This document shows, in pieces, positions 18,515 to 27,887 of a DNA stretch of 64,000 nt. Both the position numbers and the translations under genes were made by a program. Source of the DNA: a bacterium. Lineage in GTDB: Bacteria; Bacillota; Bacilli; Lactobacillales; Streptococcaceae. The notes below the pieces were generated by a model. The model saw only the letters and a program-made list of their open reading frames with translations, was not told where the DNA came from and did not search any database. Within the stretch, counting starts at the first letter, position 1; the number at the start of each line of letters is the position of its first letter. The stretch spans positions 310,001 to 374,000 of the forward strand of contig CAJNBW010000001.1 in the NCBI GenBank assembly GCA_905221105.1, in the 5' to 3' direction.

Positions 18515-18540
18515 CAAAAAAGAGCTGGTTGCCCAACTCT
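18515..18540 (-). terminator. Terminator of recJ
   Basis: On the minus strand AGAGTTGG, a GCAA loop and CCAGCTCT form an 8-bp stem with one G-U pair, followed by TTTTTT. Confidence 0.85.
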
Positions 18541-18550
18541 TTCCTATATG

Positions 18551-20785
18551 CTATTCTTTTTTCATTAAAAAGTCATAAATTTCTTGCACGGTACCCAGCG
18601 CCATCATTTCTTGGTCTTTAACGGTTTGTTTGAGATTTTGGTAAATCTGACTTTCTCCGATTTCACGTTTCGGTGCCTCTTTATTCACCTTCATAACACC
18701 ATCTTTGATTGTCACAAAACCCAACTCTTCAAATACTTGAATCATCTTGACCAGCAAGATTTGTTGAATATTGAGATAAGCAGCTAAATCTTTCAACTTA
18801 TAGCGAATATCAAACTCTGGGAACTGGTAAATGGTCTTGTACAATTTGGCAAACTGCTCTCTAGTACCATAACCTGTCAGATAGTAGGCCTTATCAATGT
18901 CATTTTTGAAATAGACAGCAGAGAAATTCTGTTCCTGAAAAATGGTCTTTAGCAGGGTAATATCTTCAGGAATAGTTTTTACGACAACAGCTTCACTAGT
19001 CGCCAGATTTGGCAGTTCTCCAGCAAAATCCAAGACTGGAACTCCCTCTGGCAAAACTGCATTTTTCCCACGAATATTAAAGAGTTGAACCCCCTCTACA
19101 CGCGCATCCACCATCATCAACTGGAGGGCAGTTTGGCCATTCCATTGGTTGACAGACAATTTAACTGCTAACTCTAGATTCTTGGTTTGAGCAAATTCTG
19201 TTGCCCATCTACCTTGACCGAAGGCCACCACTTCAAAACTCGCTTCACCCTTAGAGATTTTCAGTTTGAGATGGGCATTGCCTGCTCCCATTGTTCTAGC
19301 ACTTTCGACCTGAAAATCCTTGATATAAAAGACAGGTTTCTGATTGTCCATTCCAAAAGGAGCTAAACGTTCAAAGTTCTTGACTGTTTCAAGACTCAAA
19401 GTCTCCAAATTCAACTCTTCATCTAGGTTTAACTTATTCTTGCCAGCAGCATCTGCGCCTTTTTCACGGACATAATCTTCCAAGACCTGAGATAAATCTA
19501 AGAGTTTCTCAACTTCCAGCGTCATACCAGCCGCACCAGCATGACCGCCAAAGGCGATAAAGAGGTCACGATGAGGATCTAGGGCTTCAAAAATATCGAC
19601 CGCTTCCACACTACGAGCACTTCCCTTGGCACGACCGTCTTCTATATTAAGAACGATGACTGTCTGTCCCAATTCTTCCAACAAACGACCAGCTACGATT
19701 CCTAGAACGCCAGGATTCCAGCCTTCCTTGGCCAAGACCTGGACCTTCTTCTCAGGATCCACCATGGTCTTAGCTTCTTCATAGATAGACTGGACGATCT
19801 CCTTGCGCTCTTCGTTTTTCTGATGAATCATAAGGGCAATCTCATGCGCTTCCTCGTCGTCAAATCCAGTCAACAAATCAATGGCAGGATTGGGATCATC
19901 CAAGCGGCCCAAGGCATTCAAACGAGGGGCAATCTGGAAACCAACTGTCTCTTCTGTCACTTCGTTGGCAGCAATCCCAGCCATGTCCAGCATTTCTTGC
20001 AGGCCGATGCGCTGGGTATGACCTAACATTTCCAAACCATATTGGACCAAGATACGATTTTCATCCGTCAAACTCACCATATCTGCAATGGTTCCGATAG
20101 CGACCAAGTCAAGCAGTTCCACTTGGACTTCCTCTAAAAGAGCACAAGCTAACTTGAAAGCCACTCCGCAACCAGCCAAATATTTGAAAGGATAGTCTGC
20201 ATCTGGATGCTCAGGATGAACGATAGCATAGGCATCTGGCAGGGTTTCAGGCATAGAATGGTGGTCGGTCACAATAACATCCACTCCCATAGATTGGGCC
20301 AATTCAATTGCTTCATGACCAGCAACCCCATTGTCCACTGTCACAATTAAGGAAATCCCTTCTTGCTCGATAAAGTATTTATAGACACTGGCATTGGGAC
20401 CATAGCCATCGGTAAAACGATTGGGTAGGTAAACACGGCATTCGGCGCCAAGCTGTTCCAAACTTTCCTTCACAATCGAAGCCGAAGTCATGCCATCCGC
20501 ATCATAGTCTCCATAAACGAGAATATTTTCTCCTTCTTCAATGGCCTGACGAATACGAGCCACTGCCTTGTCCATATCATGGAGCAGATAAGGATCATGC
20601 AAGTCCTCCAAGGAAGGTTCTAAAAACTTCTTCAGGCTTTCTTCATCCTGAATCCCTCTCTCTAATAATAAGCGAGCCACCTCAGGACCCAGCCCAGCCT
20701 TCTTGGCTATCTTTGTAAAATCCGCATCTTCTACCTGCGGGGCAAACTGCCATTCATAAGTAGGTGTTATCAAAAAGACATCCAC
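18551..20785 (-). CDS. recJ: Single-stranded-DNA-specific exonuclease RecJ
   Basis: RecJ degrades single-stranded DNA 5' to 3' in recombination and repair. The 744-residue product has the DHH phosphoesterase motifs VYGDYDADGMTS near 93, TVDNG near 150 and VTDHHSMP near 173, followed by DHHA1 with GIVAGRLLEE and GGHAGAAGM, and a C-terminal OB-like region. The last 200 residues are the extension common in Firmicute RecJ. The start at 20785 (MDVFLITPTYEW) is the longest; a TTG 12 bases downstream, giving MITPTYEW, is an alternative with comparable ribosome-site spacing. It diverges from the amino-acid ABC operon. Confidence 0.95.
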   Translation of the reverse strand: MDVFLITPTYEWQFAPQVEDADFTKIAKKAGLGPEVARLLLERGIQDEESLKKFLEPSLEDLHDPYLLHDMDKAVARIRQAIEEGENILVYGDYDADGMTSASIVKESLEQLGAECRVYLPNRFTDGYGPNASVYKYFIEQEGISLIVTVDNGVAGHEAIELAQSMGVDVIVTDHHSMPETLPDAYAIVHPEHPDADYPFKYLAGCGVAFKLACALLEEVQVELLDLVAIGTIADMVSLTDENRILVQYGLEMLGHTQRIGLQEMLDMAGIAANEVTEETVGFQIAPRLNALGRLDDPNPAIDLLTGFDDEEAHEIALMIHQKNEERKEIVQSIYEEAKTMVDPEKKVQVLAKEGWNPGVLGIVAGRLLEELGQTVIVLNIEDGRAKGSARSVEAVDIFEALDPHRDLFIAFGGHAGAAGMTLEVEKLLDLSQVLEDYVREKGADAAGKNKLNLDEELNLETLSLETVKNFERLAPFGMDNQKPVFYIKDFQVESARTMGAGNAHLKLKISKGEASFEVVAFGQGRWATEFAQTKNLELAVKLSVNQWNGQTALQLMMVDARVEGVQLFNIRGKNAVLPEGVPVLDFAGELPNLATSEAVVVKTIPEDITLLKTIFQEQNFSAVYFKNDIDKAYYLTGYGTREQFAKLYKTIYQFPEFDIRYKLKDLAAYLNIQQILLVKMIQVFEELGFVTIKDGVMKVNKEAPKREIGESQIYQNLKQTVKDQEMMALGTVQEIYDFLMKKE

Positions 20786-20886
20786 TCTTTCTAAGAATTC
20801 TATTGCTTCATTATAACATGATTTAGACGTTTTCTCTATCCAGATTGCTTTTTTATAAAATTTTAGTGAATTTTTTCAGATATGAT

Positions 20887-20915
20887 TTGACAAGACAAAT
20901 CTTTTGGTGTAGAAT
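20887..20915 (+). promoter_or_regulatory. Strong promoter of the amino-acid ABC operon
   Basis: A perfect -35 TTGACA (20887-20892), a 17-base spacer and TAGAAT (20910-20915) lie about 34 bases before the first gene, which has the ribosome site AAAGGAGA. Confidence 0.9.
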
Positions 20916-20949
20916 CATGTTATAAAATCTAACACAAAGGAGATTCCTT

Positions 20950-21708
20950 ATGGCTTTAGTAGAATTTGAACACGTCGAAAAATATTACGGAGACTACCAC
21001 GCACTCCGCGACATCAATCTCCGTTTTGAAAAAGGACAAGTTGTTGTCCTCCTTGGCCCTTCTGGTTCCGGGAAGTCAACTCTTATCCGCACCATCAATG
21101 GTTTAGAGGCTGTCGACAAGGGAAGTCTTCTAGTAAATGGTCACCAAGTTGCTGGGGCCAGCCAAAAAAATTTAGTACCGCTTCGCAAGGAAGTCGGCAT
21201 GGTTTTCCAGCATTTCAACCTCTACCCTCACAAAACAGTGTTAGAAAACGTAACACTTGCGCCCATAAAAGTTCTAGGGATTGATAAAAAAGAAGCTGAA
21301 AAAACAGCCCAAAAATATCTGGAATTTGTAAATATGTGGGACAAGAAAGATTCATATCCAGCCATGCTTTCTGGTGGACAAAAACAACGGATTGCCATCG
21401 CCCGCGGACTCGCCATGCATCCTGAACTCCTCCTCTTTGATGAACCAACGTCTGCTCTTGACCCTGAAACTATCGGAGACGTTCTAGCAGTTATGCAAAA
21501 ATTGGCCCGAGATGGTATGAATATGATTGTCGTTACCCATGAAATGGGCTTTGCCCGTGAAGTTGCGGACCGCATCATCTTTATGGCTGACGGGGAAGTT
21601 TTGGTGGATACGACAGATGTCGATGACTTTTTCGATAATCCAAGCGAACCACGTGCCCAACAATTCCTCAGCAAAATCATCAACCACGAAAGTGACAAAG
21701 TCAAATAA
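20950..21708 (+). CDS. Polar amino-acid ABC transporter ATP-binding protein (GlnQ-like)
   Basis: This subunit hydrolyses ATP to drive import of a polar amino acid. The 252-residue product has Walker A GPSGSGKS near residue 38, the Q-loop in VFQHFNLYPH, signature LSGGQKQR near 140, Walker B LLLFDEPTSALDP near 160 and the switch His in VTHEMGFA. It is the first gene of a four-gene operon ATPase-binding protein-permease-permease with gaps of about 10 bases. The specificity subset (Glu, Gln, Asp or other) cannot be chosen safely. Confidence 0.93.
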   Translation: MALVEFEHVEKYYGDYHALRDINLRFEKGQVVVLLGPSGSGKSTLIRTINGLEAVDKGSLLVNGHQVAGASQKNLVPLRKEVGMVFQHFNLYPHKTVLENVTLAPIKVLGIDKKEAEKTAQKYLEFVNMWDKKDSYPAMLSGGQKQRIAIARGLAMHPELLLFDEPTSALDPETIGDVLAVMQKLARDGMNMIVVTHEMGFAREVADRIIFMADGEVLVDTTDVDDFFDNPSEPRAQQFLSKIINHESDKVK

Positions 21709-21718
21709 GGAGGCGCTT

Positions 21719-22513
21719 ATGAAAAAGAAATTCTTTTTATCAGCATTATTGATTAGCCTTTTCGGTCTTGCTGCTGCAAAACCAGTTCAGGCTAATACCA
21801 GTGTCGCAGATATTCAAAAGAGAGGCGAACTGGTTGTCGGTGTCAAACAAGACGTTCCCAACTTTGGCTATAAGGATCCTAAGACAGGGACCTATTCTGG
21901 TATCGAAACCGACTTGGCCAAGATGGTAGCAGATGAGCTCAAGGTCAAAGTTCGCTATGTGCCTGTTACCGCGCAAACTCGTGGACCTCTCCTAGACAAT
22001 GAACAGGTCGATATGGATATCGCGACCTTTACCATCACAGACGAACGCAAAAAACTCTACAACTTTACCAGCCCCTACTACACAGACGCTTCTGGCTTTT
22101 TGGTCAATAAGTCTGCCAAAATCAAAAGCATTGAGGATCTAAACGGCAAAACCATCGGTGTTGCCCAAGGTTCCATTACTCAGCGCTTGATTACTGAACT
22201 GGGTAAAAAGAAAGGCTTGACCTTTAAATTCGTCGAACTTGGTTCCTACCCAGAATTGATTACTTCCCTTCATGCTCACCGTATTGATGCCTTTTCCGTT
22301 GACCGCTCGATTCTATCTGGCTATATCAGCAAACGCACAGTACTACTAAATGATAGTTTCAAGCCATCTGACTACGGTATTGTTACCAAGAAATCAAATA
22401 CCGAGCTCAACAACTATCTTGATAACTTGGTTACTAAATGGAGCAAGGATGGTAGTTTGCAAAAACTTTATGATCGTTACAAGCTCAAACCATCTAGGCA
22501 TACCGCAGATTAA
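21719..22513 (+). CDS. Amino-acid ABC transporter substrate-binding protein
   Basis: The product (264 residues) starts at ATG 21719, which has AAGGAGGCGC directly before it; longer upstream readings run through the ATPase gene in another frame. The N-terminus MKKKFFLSALLISLFGLAAAKPVQA is a type I-like signal peptide ending in VQA. There is no lipobox Cys, which is unusual for a Gram-positive binding protein and may mean release or tight partner binding. The family 3 core begins RGELVVGVKQDVPNFGYKD and has YSGIETDLAKMVADEL and FTITDERKKLYNFTSPYY. Confidence 0.9.
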   Translation: MKKKFFLSALLISLFGLAAAKPVQANTSVADIQKRGELVVGVKQDVPNFGYKDPKTGTYSGIETDLAKMVADELKVKVRYVPVTAQTRGPLLDNEQVDMDIATFTITDERKKLYNFTSPYYTDASGFLVNKSAKIKSIEDLNGKTIGVAQGSITQRLITELGKKKGLTFKFVELGSYPELITSLHAHRIDAFSVDRSILSGYISKRTVLLNDSFKPSDYGIVTKKSNTELNNYLDNLVTKWSKDGSLQKLYDRYKLKPSRHTAD

Positions 22514-22525
22514 GGAGGACACCCT

Positions 22526-23203
22526 ATGACAGATTTATCATCTTGGACAGCCTATTTTCAGGATTTTGGCCAATTTTTCAATGGATTCCTCTTCACCCTT
22601 GCTCTAGCGATTGGATCCTTTATCCTGGCCATGGTTTTGGGCATCTTCTTTGGAGCCATGTCAACCAGCAAACGTCCAATTTTGCGCATTTTATCTCGCA
22701 TCTTTGTGGAATTTTACCAAAACACTCCCCTCTTGGTGCAGTTTGTTATCGTTTTTTATGGTCTACCACTTATCAGTGACCATATCATCATGATTCCGAT
22801 TTATTGGACAGCTGTTCTCTGCGTGGGACTCTATCACGGCGCCTATATAGCTGAGGTTATTCGCTCAGGAATTCAGTCTATTCCTAGCGGTCAAATGGAG
22901 GCCGCCTTGTCACAAGGTTTTACCTATATCAGTGCCATGCGCTTGATTATCTTACCTCAAGCCTTCCGTATCATACTCCCTCCTTTGACCAACCAAATCG
23001 TCAACCTCATCAAAAATACCTCGACAGTTGCTATCATCTCTGGAGTAGACTTGATGTTTGTGACCAAGTCTTGGTCAGCCCTCAACGGAAATTACATCCC
23101 AGCATTTTTAGGCGCTGCCCTTCTCTACTTTGCTCTTTGCTTCCCTGTTGCCCAGTTTGGTCGCAAGATGGAGCAAGCCAACAAAAAAGCCTATTCACTT
23201 TAG
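22526..23203 (+). CDS. Amino-acid ABC transporter permease (HisM/GlnP family), first
   Basis: The 225-residue product has five predicted membrane segments and the EAA loop SGQMEAALSQGFTYISAMRLIILPQAFRIILPPL near residues 115-150, which couples to the ATPase. The ribosome site AAGGAGGA precedes the ATG. It is paired with the next gene to form a heterodimeric channel. Confidence 0.92.
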   Translation: MTDLSSWTAYFQDFGQFFNGFLFTLALAIGSFILAMVLGIFFGAMSTSKRPILRILSRIFVEFYQNTPLLVQFVIVFYGLPLISDHIIMIPIYWTAVLCVGLYHGAYIAEVIRSGIQSIPSGQMEAALSQGFTYISAMRLIILPQAFRIILPPLTNQIVNLIKNTSTVAIISGVDLMFVTKSWSALNGNYIPAFLGAALLYFALCFPVAQFGRKMEQANKKAYSL

Positions 23204-23212
23204 GAGGTTACT

Positions 23213-23872
23213 ATGGAATCCATTTTAGAAGTTTTGACCCCAGATAACCTAGTCTTTATCTTTAAAGGATTTGGCTTGACCCTCTATATTTCTCTGATTG
23301 CCATCATCCTCTCTACTATCATCGGTACAGTTCTAGCTGTCATGAGAAATGGGAAAAATCCTGTCTTGCGAATCATCTCCAGCATTTTCATTGAGTTTGT
23401 ACGTAACGTTCCCAATCTTCTCTGGATTTTCACCATCTTTTTGGTGTTCAAGATGAAATCCACACCAGCCGGAATCACTGCCTTTACCCTCTTTACCTCA
23501 GCAGCCCTAGCTGAGATTATCCGTGGTGGCCTCAATGCTGTAGACAAGGGACAATACGAAGCAGGAATGTCACAAGGATTTACCTCTGCGCAAATCCTCT
23601 ACCACATCATTCTTCCACAAGCTATCCGTAAAATGCTTCCAGCCATCATTTCTCAGTTTGTAACTGTGATTAAGGATACCAGTCTTCTCTACTCTGTTAT
23701 CGCCCTACAAGAGCTCTTTGGAGCCAGCCAAATTCTCATGGGCCGTTATTTCGAACCAGAGCAAGTCTTCAGTCTTTATATCTTAATTGCCCTCATCTAC
23801 TTCAGCTTTAACCTAGCCATTTCTAGCCTGTCTCATATGCTAGCAAAACGTTGGCAACAAGCTGCAGAATAA
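23213..23872 (+). CDS. Amino-acid ABC transporter permease (HisM/GlnP family), second
   Basis: The 219-residue product has the same layout as the preceding permease: five membrane segments and an EAA loop KGQYEAGMSQGFTSAQILYHIILPQAIRKMLP. The residues ahead (FIEFVRNVPNLLWIF) are the usual periplasmic-side helix. It starts 9 bases after the first permease and ends the operon before a strong terminator. Confidence 0.92.
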   Translation: MESILEVLTPDNLVFIFKGFGLTLYISLIAIILSTIIGTVLAVMRNGKNPVLRIISSIFIEFVRNVPNLLWIFTIFLVFKMKSTPAGITAFTLFTSAALAEIIRGGLNAVDKGQYEAGMSQGFTSAQILYHIILPQAIRKMLPAIISQFVTVIKDTSLLYSVIALQELFGASQILMGRYFEPEQVFSLYILIALIYFSFNLAISSLSHMLAKRWQQAAE

Positions 23873-23880
23873 CAAATTAG

Positions 23881-23907
23881 CTCTCCAGTTCATTGGAGAG
23901 TTTTTTT
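23881..23907 (+). terminator. Terminator of the amino-acid ABC operon
   Basis: CTCTCCA and TGGAGAG form a 7-bp stem (23881-23900) followed by seven T, directly after the last permease. Confidence 0.92.
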
Positions 23908-23920
23908 ACTCAATCGCCAA

Positions 23921-23952
23921 AAAACACTGCCAGATTTCTCTAGCAGTGTTTT
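23921..23952 (-). terminator. Terminator of msmK
   Basis: On the minus strand AAAACACTGC and GCAGTGTTTT form a 10-bp stem, followed by TTGG. It faces the ABC-operon terminator, so the two convergent units are well separated. Confidence 0.8.
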
Positions 23953-23966
23953 GAGTTTTATTTATC

Positions 23967-25097
23967 TTAGTAAACTGTTTTTTCAGTTTCTACATCGAAG
24001 AAGTGTGCTTTGTTCAAGTCAAATCCAAGTTCAACTGTTGCACCTGTTTGCAAGTAGTCACGAGCATCCACTTTGGCAACAAATTCGTCTTTACCAACTT
24101 GGCAGTAAAGGTGAGATTCTGAACCAAGCAATTCTGATACAGAGATAGTAGCTTTAACAACTGATTCTGGGAATGTTTCAAGGAAAGCAGGTTCTGCATT
24201 CACGTCTTCTGGACGGATACCGAAGATCAATTCTTTACCTTCATAGCCTTTTTCACGAAGAACTTTCAATGCTCCTTCTGGCACTTTCAAACGGAAACCA
24301 TCAGAAACAATTTCGCTACCAACCAATTGCACGTTGATGAAGTTCATAGCTGGGCTTCCGATGAATCCTGCAACGAACTTGTTAACTGGGTTTTTGTAAA
24401 CTTCTTGAGGAGTACCGATTTGTTCTACACGTCCGATAGTACCTGTACCAGCAGGGTTCTTAGTAGCTGACATGATAACGATACGGTCTGCAAGTGTCAT
24501 TGCTTCTGTTTGGTCGTGAGTTACGTAGATAGTTGTAGCTCCGATACGACGGTGGATTTTAGCGATTTCAGCACGCATGGATACACGAAGTTTTGCATCC
24601 AAGTTTGACAAAGGTTCGTCCATCAAGAACACTTTTGCATCACGGACAATCGCACGACCCATGGCAACACGTTGACGTTGACCACCAGAAAGGTCAGCAG
24701 GTTTACGTTCCAAGAATTCTTTCAATCCAAGGATTTCAGCTGCTTCTTGCACACGTTTGTCGATGTCTTCTTTGCTGTATTTACGCAATTTCAAACCGAA
24801 AGCCATGTTGTCATAAACAGTCATGTGTGGGTAAAGAGCGTAGTTTTGGAATACCATAGCGATGTCACGGTCTTTTGGAGCTACGTCGTTGACAACCACG
24901 CCATCGATAGATGCAGTTCCTTCTGTAATATCTTCAAGACCTGCGATCATACGAAGAGTTGTTGATTTACCACATCCTGAAGGACCTACGAAAACGATAA
25001 ACTCTTTGTCTTTGATGTCCAAGTTGAAGTCTTCAACTGAGTAGTGTTCGCTGTTTGGATATTTTTTGTAAATGTTTTTAAGATTCAATTCTACCAT
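23967..25097 (-). CDS. msmK: Multiple-sugar ABC transporter ATPase MsmK
   Basis: MsmK energises several carbohydrate ABC importers in streptococci (for example raffinose and maltodextrin systems), whose own operons lack an ATPase. The 376-residue product has Walker [10 protein letters not shown] near 38, signature LSGGQRQR near 135, Walker [17 protein letters not shown], and the C-terminal TOBE/regulatory region (from about 240) typical of the MalK/UgpC/MsmK branch. It stands alone without permeases, as expected for a shared ATPase. A cre site overlaps its promoter, indicating CcpA control. Confidence 0.93.
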   Translation of the reverse strand: MVELNLKNIYKKYPNSEHYSVEDFNLDIKDKEFIVFVGPSGCGKSTTLRMIAGLEDITEGTASIDGVVVNDVAPKDRDIAMVFQNYALYPHMTVYDNMAFGLKLRKYSKEDIDKRVQEAAEILGLKEFLERKPADLSGGQRQRVAMGRAIVRDAKVFLMDEPLSNLDAKLRVSMRAEIAKIHRRIGATTIYVTHDQTEAMTLADRIVIMSATKNPAGTGTIGRVEQIGTPQEVYKNPVNKFVAGFIGSPAMNFINVQLVGSEIVSDGFRLKVPEGALKVLREKGYEGKELIFGIRPEDVNAEPAFLETFPESVVKATISVSELLGSESHLYCQVGKDEFVAKVDARDYLQTGATVELGFDLNKAHFFDVETEKTVY

Positions 25098-25129
25098 GAG
25101 GTGAACTCCTTTTGTCTTTTGATAGTTTT

Positions 25130-25152
25130 ATTATAGATGAAAACGCTTTATA
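25130..25152 (-). promoter_or_regulatory. msmK promoter overlapping a cre site
   Basis: On the minus strand a TATAAT -10 lies at 25130-25135. Just upstream, TATAAAGCGTTTTCA (25138-25152) fits the catabolite-responsive element consensus around the central CG. The site sits in the spacer between -35 and -10, where CcpA binding would repress. Confidence 0.7.
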
Positions 25153-25209
25153 TTTCTATGGCAAGGTGACCAAAAAAATAAAAAAGTTCTGTGCAACTTG
25201 CACAAAACT

Positions 25210-26079
25210 TTAGAGAATATCTGGTAAAATCAACTGATAACACAAGGTCAGGTCGGTCAATTCCTTCAACTGAAGCCCTGTCAATTCTTCCCATTTATCA
25301 ATCTTGTATTGGAGAGAATTGCGGTGCAGATAGAGTTGCTGGGCTGTTTTAGTCAGAACAGCACTGTTTTCCCAAAGAGAAAGGATAATTTCCTGAATCT
25401 GATCCTGGTCCAAAATCATCTGATGCAGGCATTCTTTAATGACTCTCAGGTCCACAAGCCTTTCCCCCATACTCCACAGATAGAGTTGTGAAAAGGTGTG
25501 AACACCTTGATGACCCTGACGCCACCAAGTCTTAAACAAATCCCGCTCCACTTTGATCAAGTCTGACAGGGCTTGATGGCCTGTCTGAGACCAAATCTGG
25601 CCCAACATGATAGACAGACGAAGGCCAAAGTCATACTCAACCGCTTCAATCGTATCAGATAAGATTGAGCGGACAGAGGTATACTTATCTTGTTGAAGCA
25701 TGAAAACATAATCCTGAGCTCCGACTTGAAGCACCGTCTGGCAGTTGGGAAAAAGAGTCCGCATCATATCCAGCCAAGAAGCTAGATTTTCCTGCTGAAA
25801 ATAGGAAAGATGGCAATAAACCAGCTGAATCTTTTTGAAAGCTTGCGGTGCCTGCCCCTTTCCCTCAATCAGATAGGGATACCAAGGATTGAGAGAACTA
25901 GCCTGCTCCTGCTGGGTCAAAAGAGCAACCAACTGCTTTTCACGCTCACTGAGACCAGCTTGCTCCAGCAAAATCCACTGCTGAGAAGACAAAGGGAGAG
26001 TTAAGTAACCCTCTTTCTCTACTGGTTGGTCTGAAATCTGAGCTTCAGGAAACCAGTCTTGTAATTCCTTTGCAATCAT
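25210..26079 (-). CDS. PucR-type helix-turn-helix regulator (CdaR-like C-terminus)
   Basis: The 289-residue product carries at its C-terminus the PucR/HTH_30 signature: TAQQLYLHRNSLQYKIDKWEELTGL, residues about 245-270. The N-terminal 230 residues have no motif I recognise but may be the GGDEF-like middle domain that such regulators carry. It follows mrnC by three bases and ends the cysE-GNAT-cysS-mrnC operon just before msmK's promoter. Its target is unknown; adjacency to msmK suggests but does not prove a sugar-related role. Confidence 0.78.
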   Translation of the reverse strand: MIAKELQDWFPEAQISDQPVEKEGYLTLPLSSQQWILLEQAGLSEREKQLVALLTQQEQASSLNPWYPYLIEGKGQAPQAFKKIQLVYCHLSYFQQENLASWLDMMRTLFPNCQTVLQVGAQDYVFMLQQDKYTSVRSILSDTIEAVEYDFGLRLSIMLGQIWSQTGHQALSDLIKVERDLFKTWWRQGHQGVHTFSQLYLWSMGERLVDLRVIKECLHQMILDQDQIQEIILSLWENSAVLTKTAQQLYLHRNSLQYKIDKWEELTGLQLKELTDLTLCYQLILPDIL

Positions 26080-26082
26080 ATT

Positions 26083-26469
26083 CTAGCCCTCCACTTTTTG
26101 GATGCACCAAGAAATCAAGGTCTCTAGACGTTCCAGATTTTCAGTCATATGGAGATAGCCCATCACGGCTTCAAAACCTGTGGACATACGGTAAGTCACC
26201 ACATCAGCATTTTTAGCCTTGGTATGGCTATTGGTATTGCGACCACGTTTGTAGATTTCTTCTTCTTTTTCCGTCAGGACCTGCTCTTCCAACATAAGTG
26301 AAATCAGGTGAGCCTGAGCCTTGGCAGACACATACTTAGTGGCCTCTTGGTGGAGTTTATTGGGTTTGGTCATGCCTCTTAGGATGAGATGACGACGGAT
26401 ATACATAGAATAAACCGCATCTCCTTCGAAGGCAAGCGCAATCCCGTTAATGAGATTGACATCAATCAC
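26083..26469 (-). CDS. mrnC: Mini-ribonuclease III
   Basis: Mini-III processes the ends of 23S rRNA precursors in Firmicutes. The 128-residue product consists of one RNase III catalytic domain without a double-stranded RNA-binding domain. It has NGIALAFEGDAVYSMYIRRHL, the acidic metal residues in that segment, and the late ADVVTYRMSTGFEAVMGYLHM. It overlaps the cysS stop by 8 bases, the arrangement seen in many Firmicutes. Confidence 0.92.
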   Translation of the reverse strand: MIDVNLINGIALAFEGDAVYSMYIRRHLILRGMTKPNKLHQEATKYVSAKAQAHLISLMLEEQVLTEKEEEIYKRGRNTNSHTKAKNADVVTYRMSTGFEAVMGYLHMTENLERLETLISWCIQKVEG

Positions 26470-27805
26470 GTGTCCACCTCACTCCATCTTTGGTGTCAAG
26501 GAGCTTAATCCCTTGAGCAGCCAATTGGTCACGGATTTGGTCCGCTGTCGCAAAGTCACGATTGGCACGCGCTTCTTGGCGTTTTTGAATCAAAACTTCA
26601 ATCTCTGCGTCCAAAACTTCCTCAATAAAGACAATTCCAAAGACTTCTAACATATCCGCAAGAGCTTCCTTAACACTTGCATCATAGTTGCCAGAGTTGA
26701 TCCATTTGGCCATTTCAAAGACAACTGTGATGCCATTGGCAGAGTTAAAGTCCTCATCCATAGCTGCTACAAACTTATCTTTAAAAGCTTGCAAGTCTTG
26801 GGCATCTACATTTCCTGTAAATGGTTGCTCATAAGTGTTCTTTAGATACTTTAGATTGGTCTCTGCATCACGCACTGCCTTTTCTGTAAAGTTGATAGGC
26901 TTGCGGTAATGCTGAGTTGCAAAGAAGAAACGAAGTACTTGGCCATCAAGAGTTTTAAGGGCATCGTGCACTGTGATAAAGTTACCCAAGGACTTGGACA
27001 TCTTGACATTGTCGATATTGACAAAGCCATTATGCATCCAGTAGTTAGCAAAGGTCTTGCCTGTTTTGGCTTCAGACTGGGCAATTTCATTGGTATGATG
27101 AGGAAACTCGAGATCGGCTCCACCACCGTGGATGTCAATGGTATCTCCCAAAATCTCTGTCGACATGACTGAACACTCGATATGCCAGCCCGGACGACCA
27201 GATCCCCAAGGACTGTCCCAAGAAATCTCGCCCGGTTTAGCAGATTTCCATAGCGCAAAGTCTACAGGATTTTCCTTGCGAGCCGTTTCTTCATCGGTAC
27301 GACCTGAAGCACCTAGCTCCAAATCTTCCAAGGTTTTATTGGCTAACTTGGCATAGTTGTGGGATTTTTCCACACGGAAATAGACATCCCCTTGACTCTC
27401 GTAGGCAAAACCTTTTTTAATCAAGTCTTCTACAAAGCGGATGATGTCAGCCATAAACTCTACTACACGCGGATGGCGAGTCGCAGGTTTGACACCCAAG
27501 GCCGTCACATCCTCACGAAAGGCAGCGATGTACTTGTCCGCAACCTCCTGAGGCGTAATGCCTTCTTCCTTGGCACGGTTGATAATCTTATCATCCACAT
27601 CCGTAAAATTGGAAATATAGGCAACCTCATAACCACGGTATTCGAAATAACGACGAATGGTATCAAAGGCCACCGTTGAACGGGCATTCCCCACGTGGAT
27701 ATAGTTGTACACGGTTGGCCCACAGACATACATCTTAACCTTACCGTCCTCGATAGGGACAAATTCTCGCAAATCACGAGACATGGTGTCATAGATTTTA
27801 ATCAT
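26462..27805 (-). CDS. cysS: Cysteinyl-tRNA synthetase
   Basis: CysS charges tRNA-Cys. The 447-residue product has the class I signatures: HIGH-type YIHVGNARS near residue 40, the zinc-ligand Cys in YVCGPTVYNY, WHIECS, and the KMSKS motif in VKMSKSLGN near 265. The start at 27805 (MIKIYDTMSRDL) is preferred to an ATG 36 bases upstream, because it matches the normal beginning of the family. I saw no T-box leader: transcription comes from the upstream GNAT-cysE-pnp genes. Confidence 0.96.
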   Translation of the reverse strand: MIKIYDTMSRDLREFVPIEDGKVKMYVCGPTVYNYIHVGNARSTVAFDTIRRYFEYRGYEVAYISNFTDVDDKIINRAKEEGITPQEVADKYIAAFREDVTALGVKPATRHPRVVEFMADIIRFVEDLIKKGFAYESQGDVYFRVEKSHNYAKLANKTLEDLELGASGRTDEETARKENPVDFALWKSAKPGEISWDSPWGSGRPGWHIECSVMSTEILGDTIDIHGGGADLEFPHHTNEIAQSEAKTGKTFANYWMHNGFVNIDNVKMSKSLGNFITVHDALKTLDGQVLRFFFATQHYRKPINFTEKAVRDAETNLKYLKNTYEQPFTGNVDAQDLQAFKDKFVAAMDEDFNSANGITVVFEMAKWINSGNYDASVKEALADMLEVFGIVFIEEVLDAEIEVLIQKRQEARANRDFATADQIRDQLAAQGIKLLDTKDGVRWTRD

Positions 27806-27887
27806 AAAATAATAGTCAGGAAAACCAAAATCCAAGAACAATTAGTTTCATCACTAAGAGTTCAATTCAATTTCAGTCCGAATCTCT

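Noticed and set aside
27806-27887. T-box leader for cysS
   Set aside because: The 82-base gap has no T-box stem or terminator, and the gene is inside an operon.
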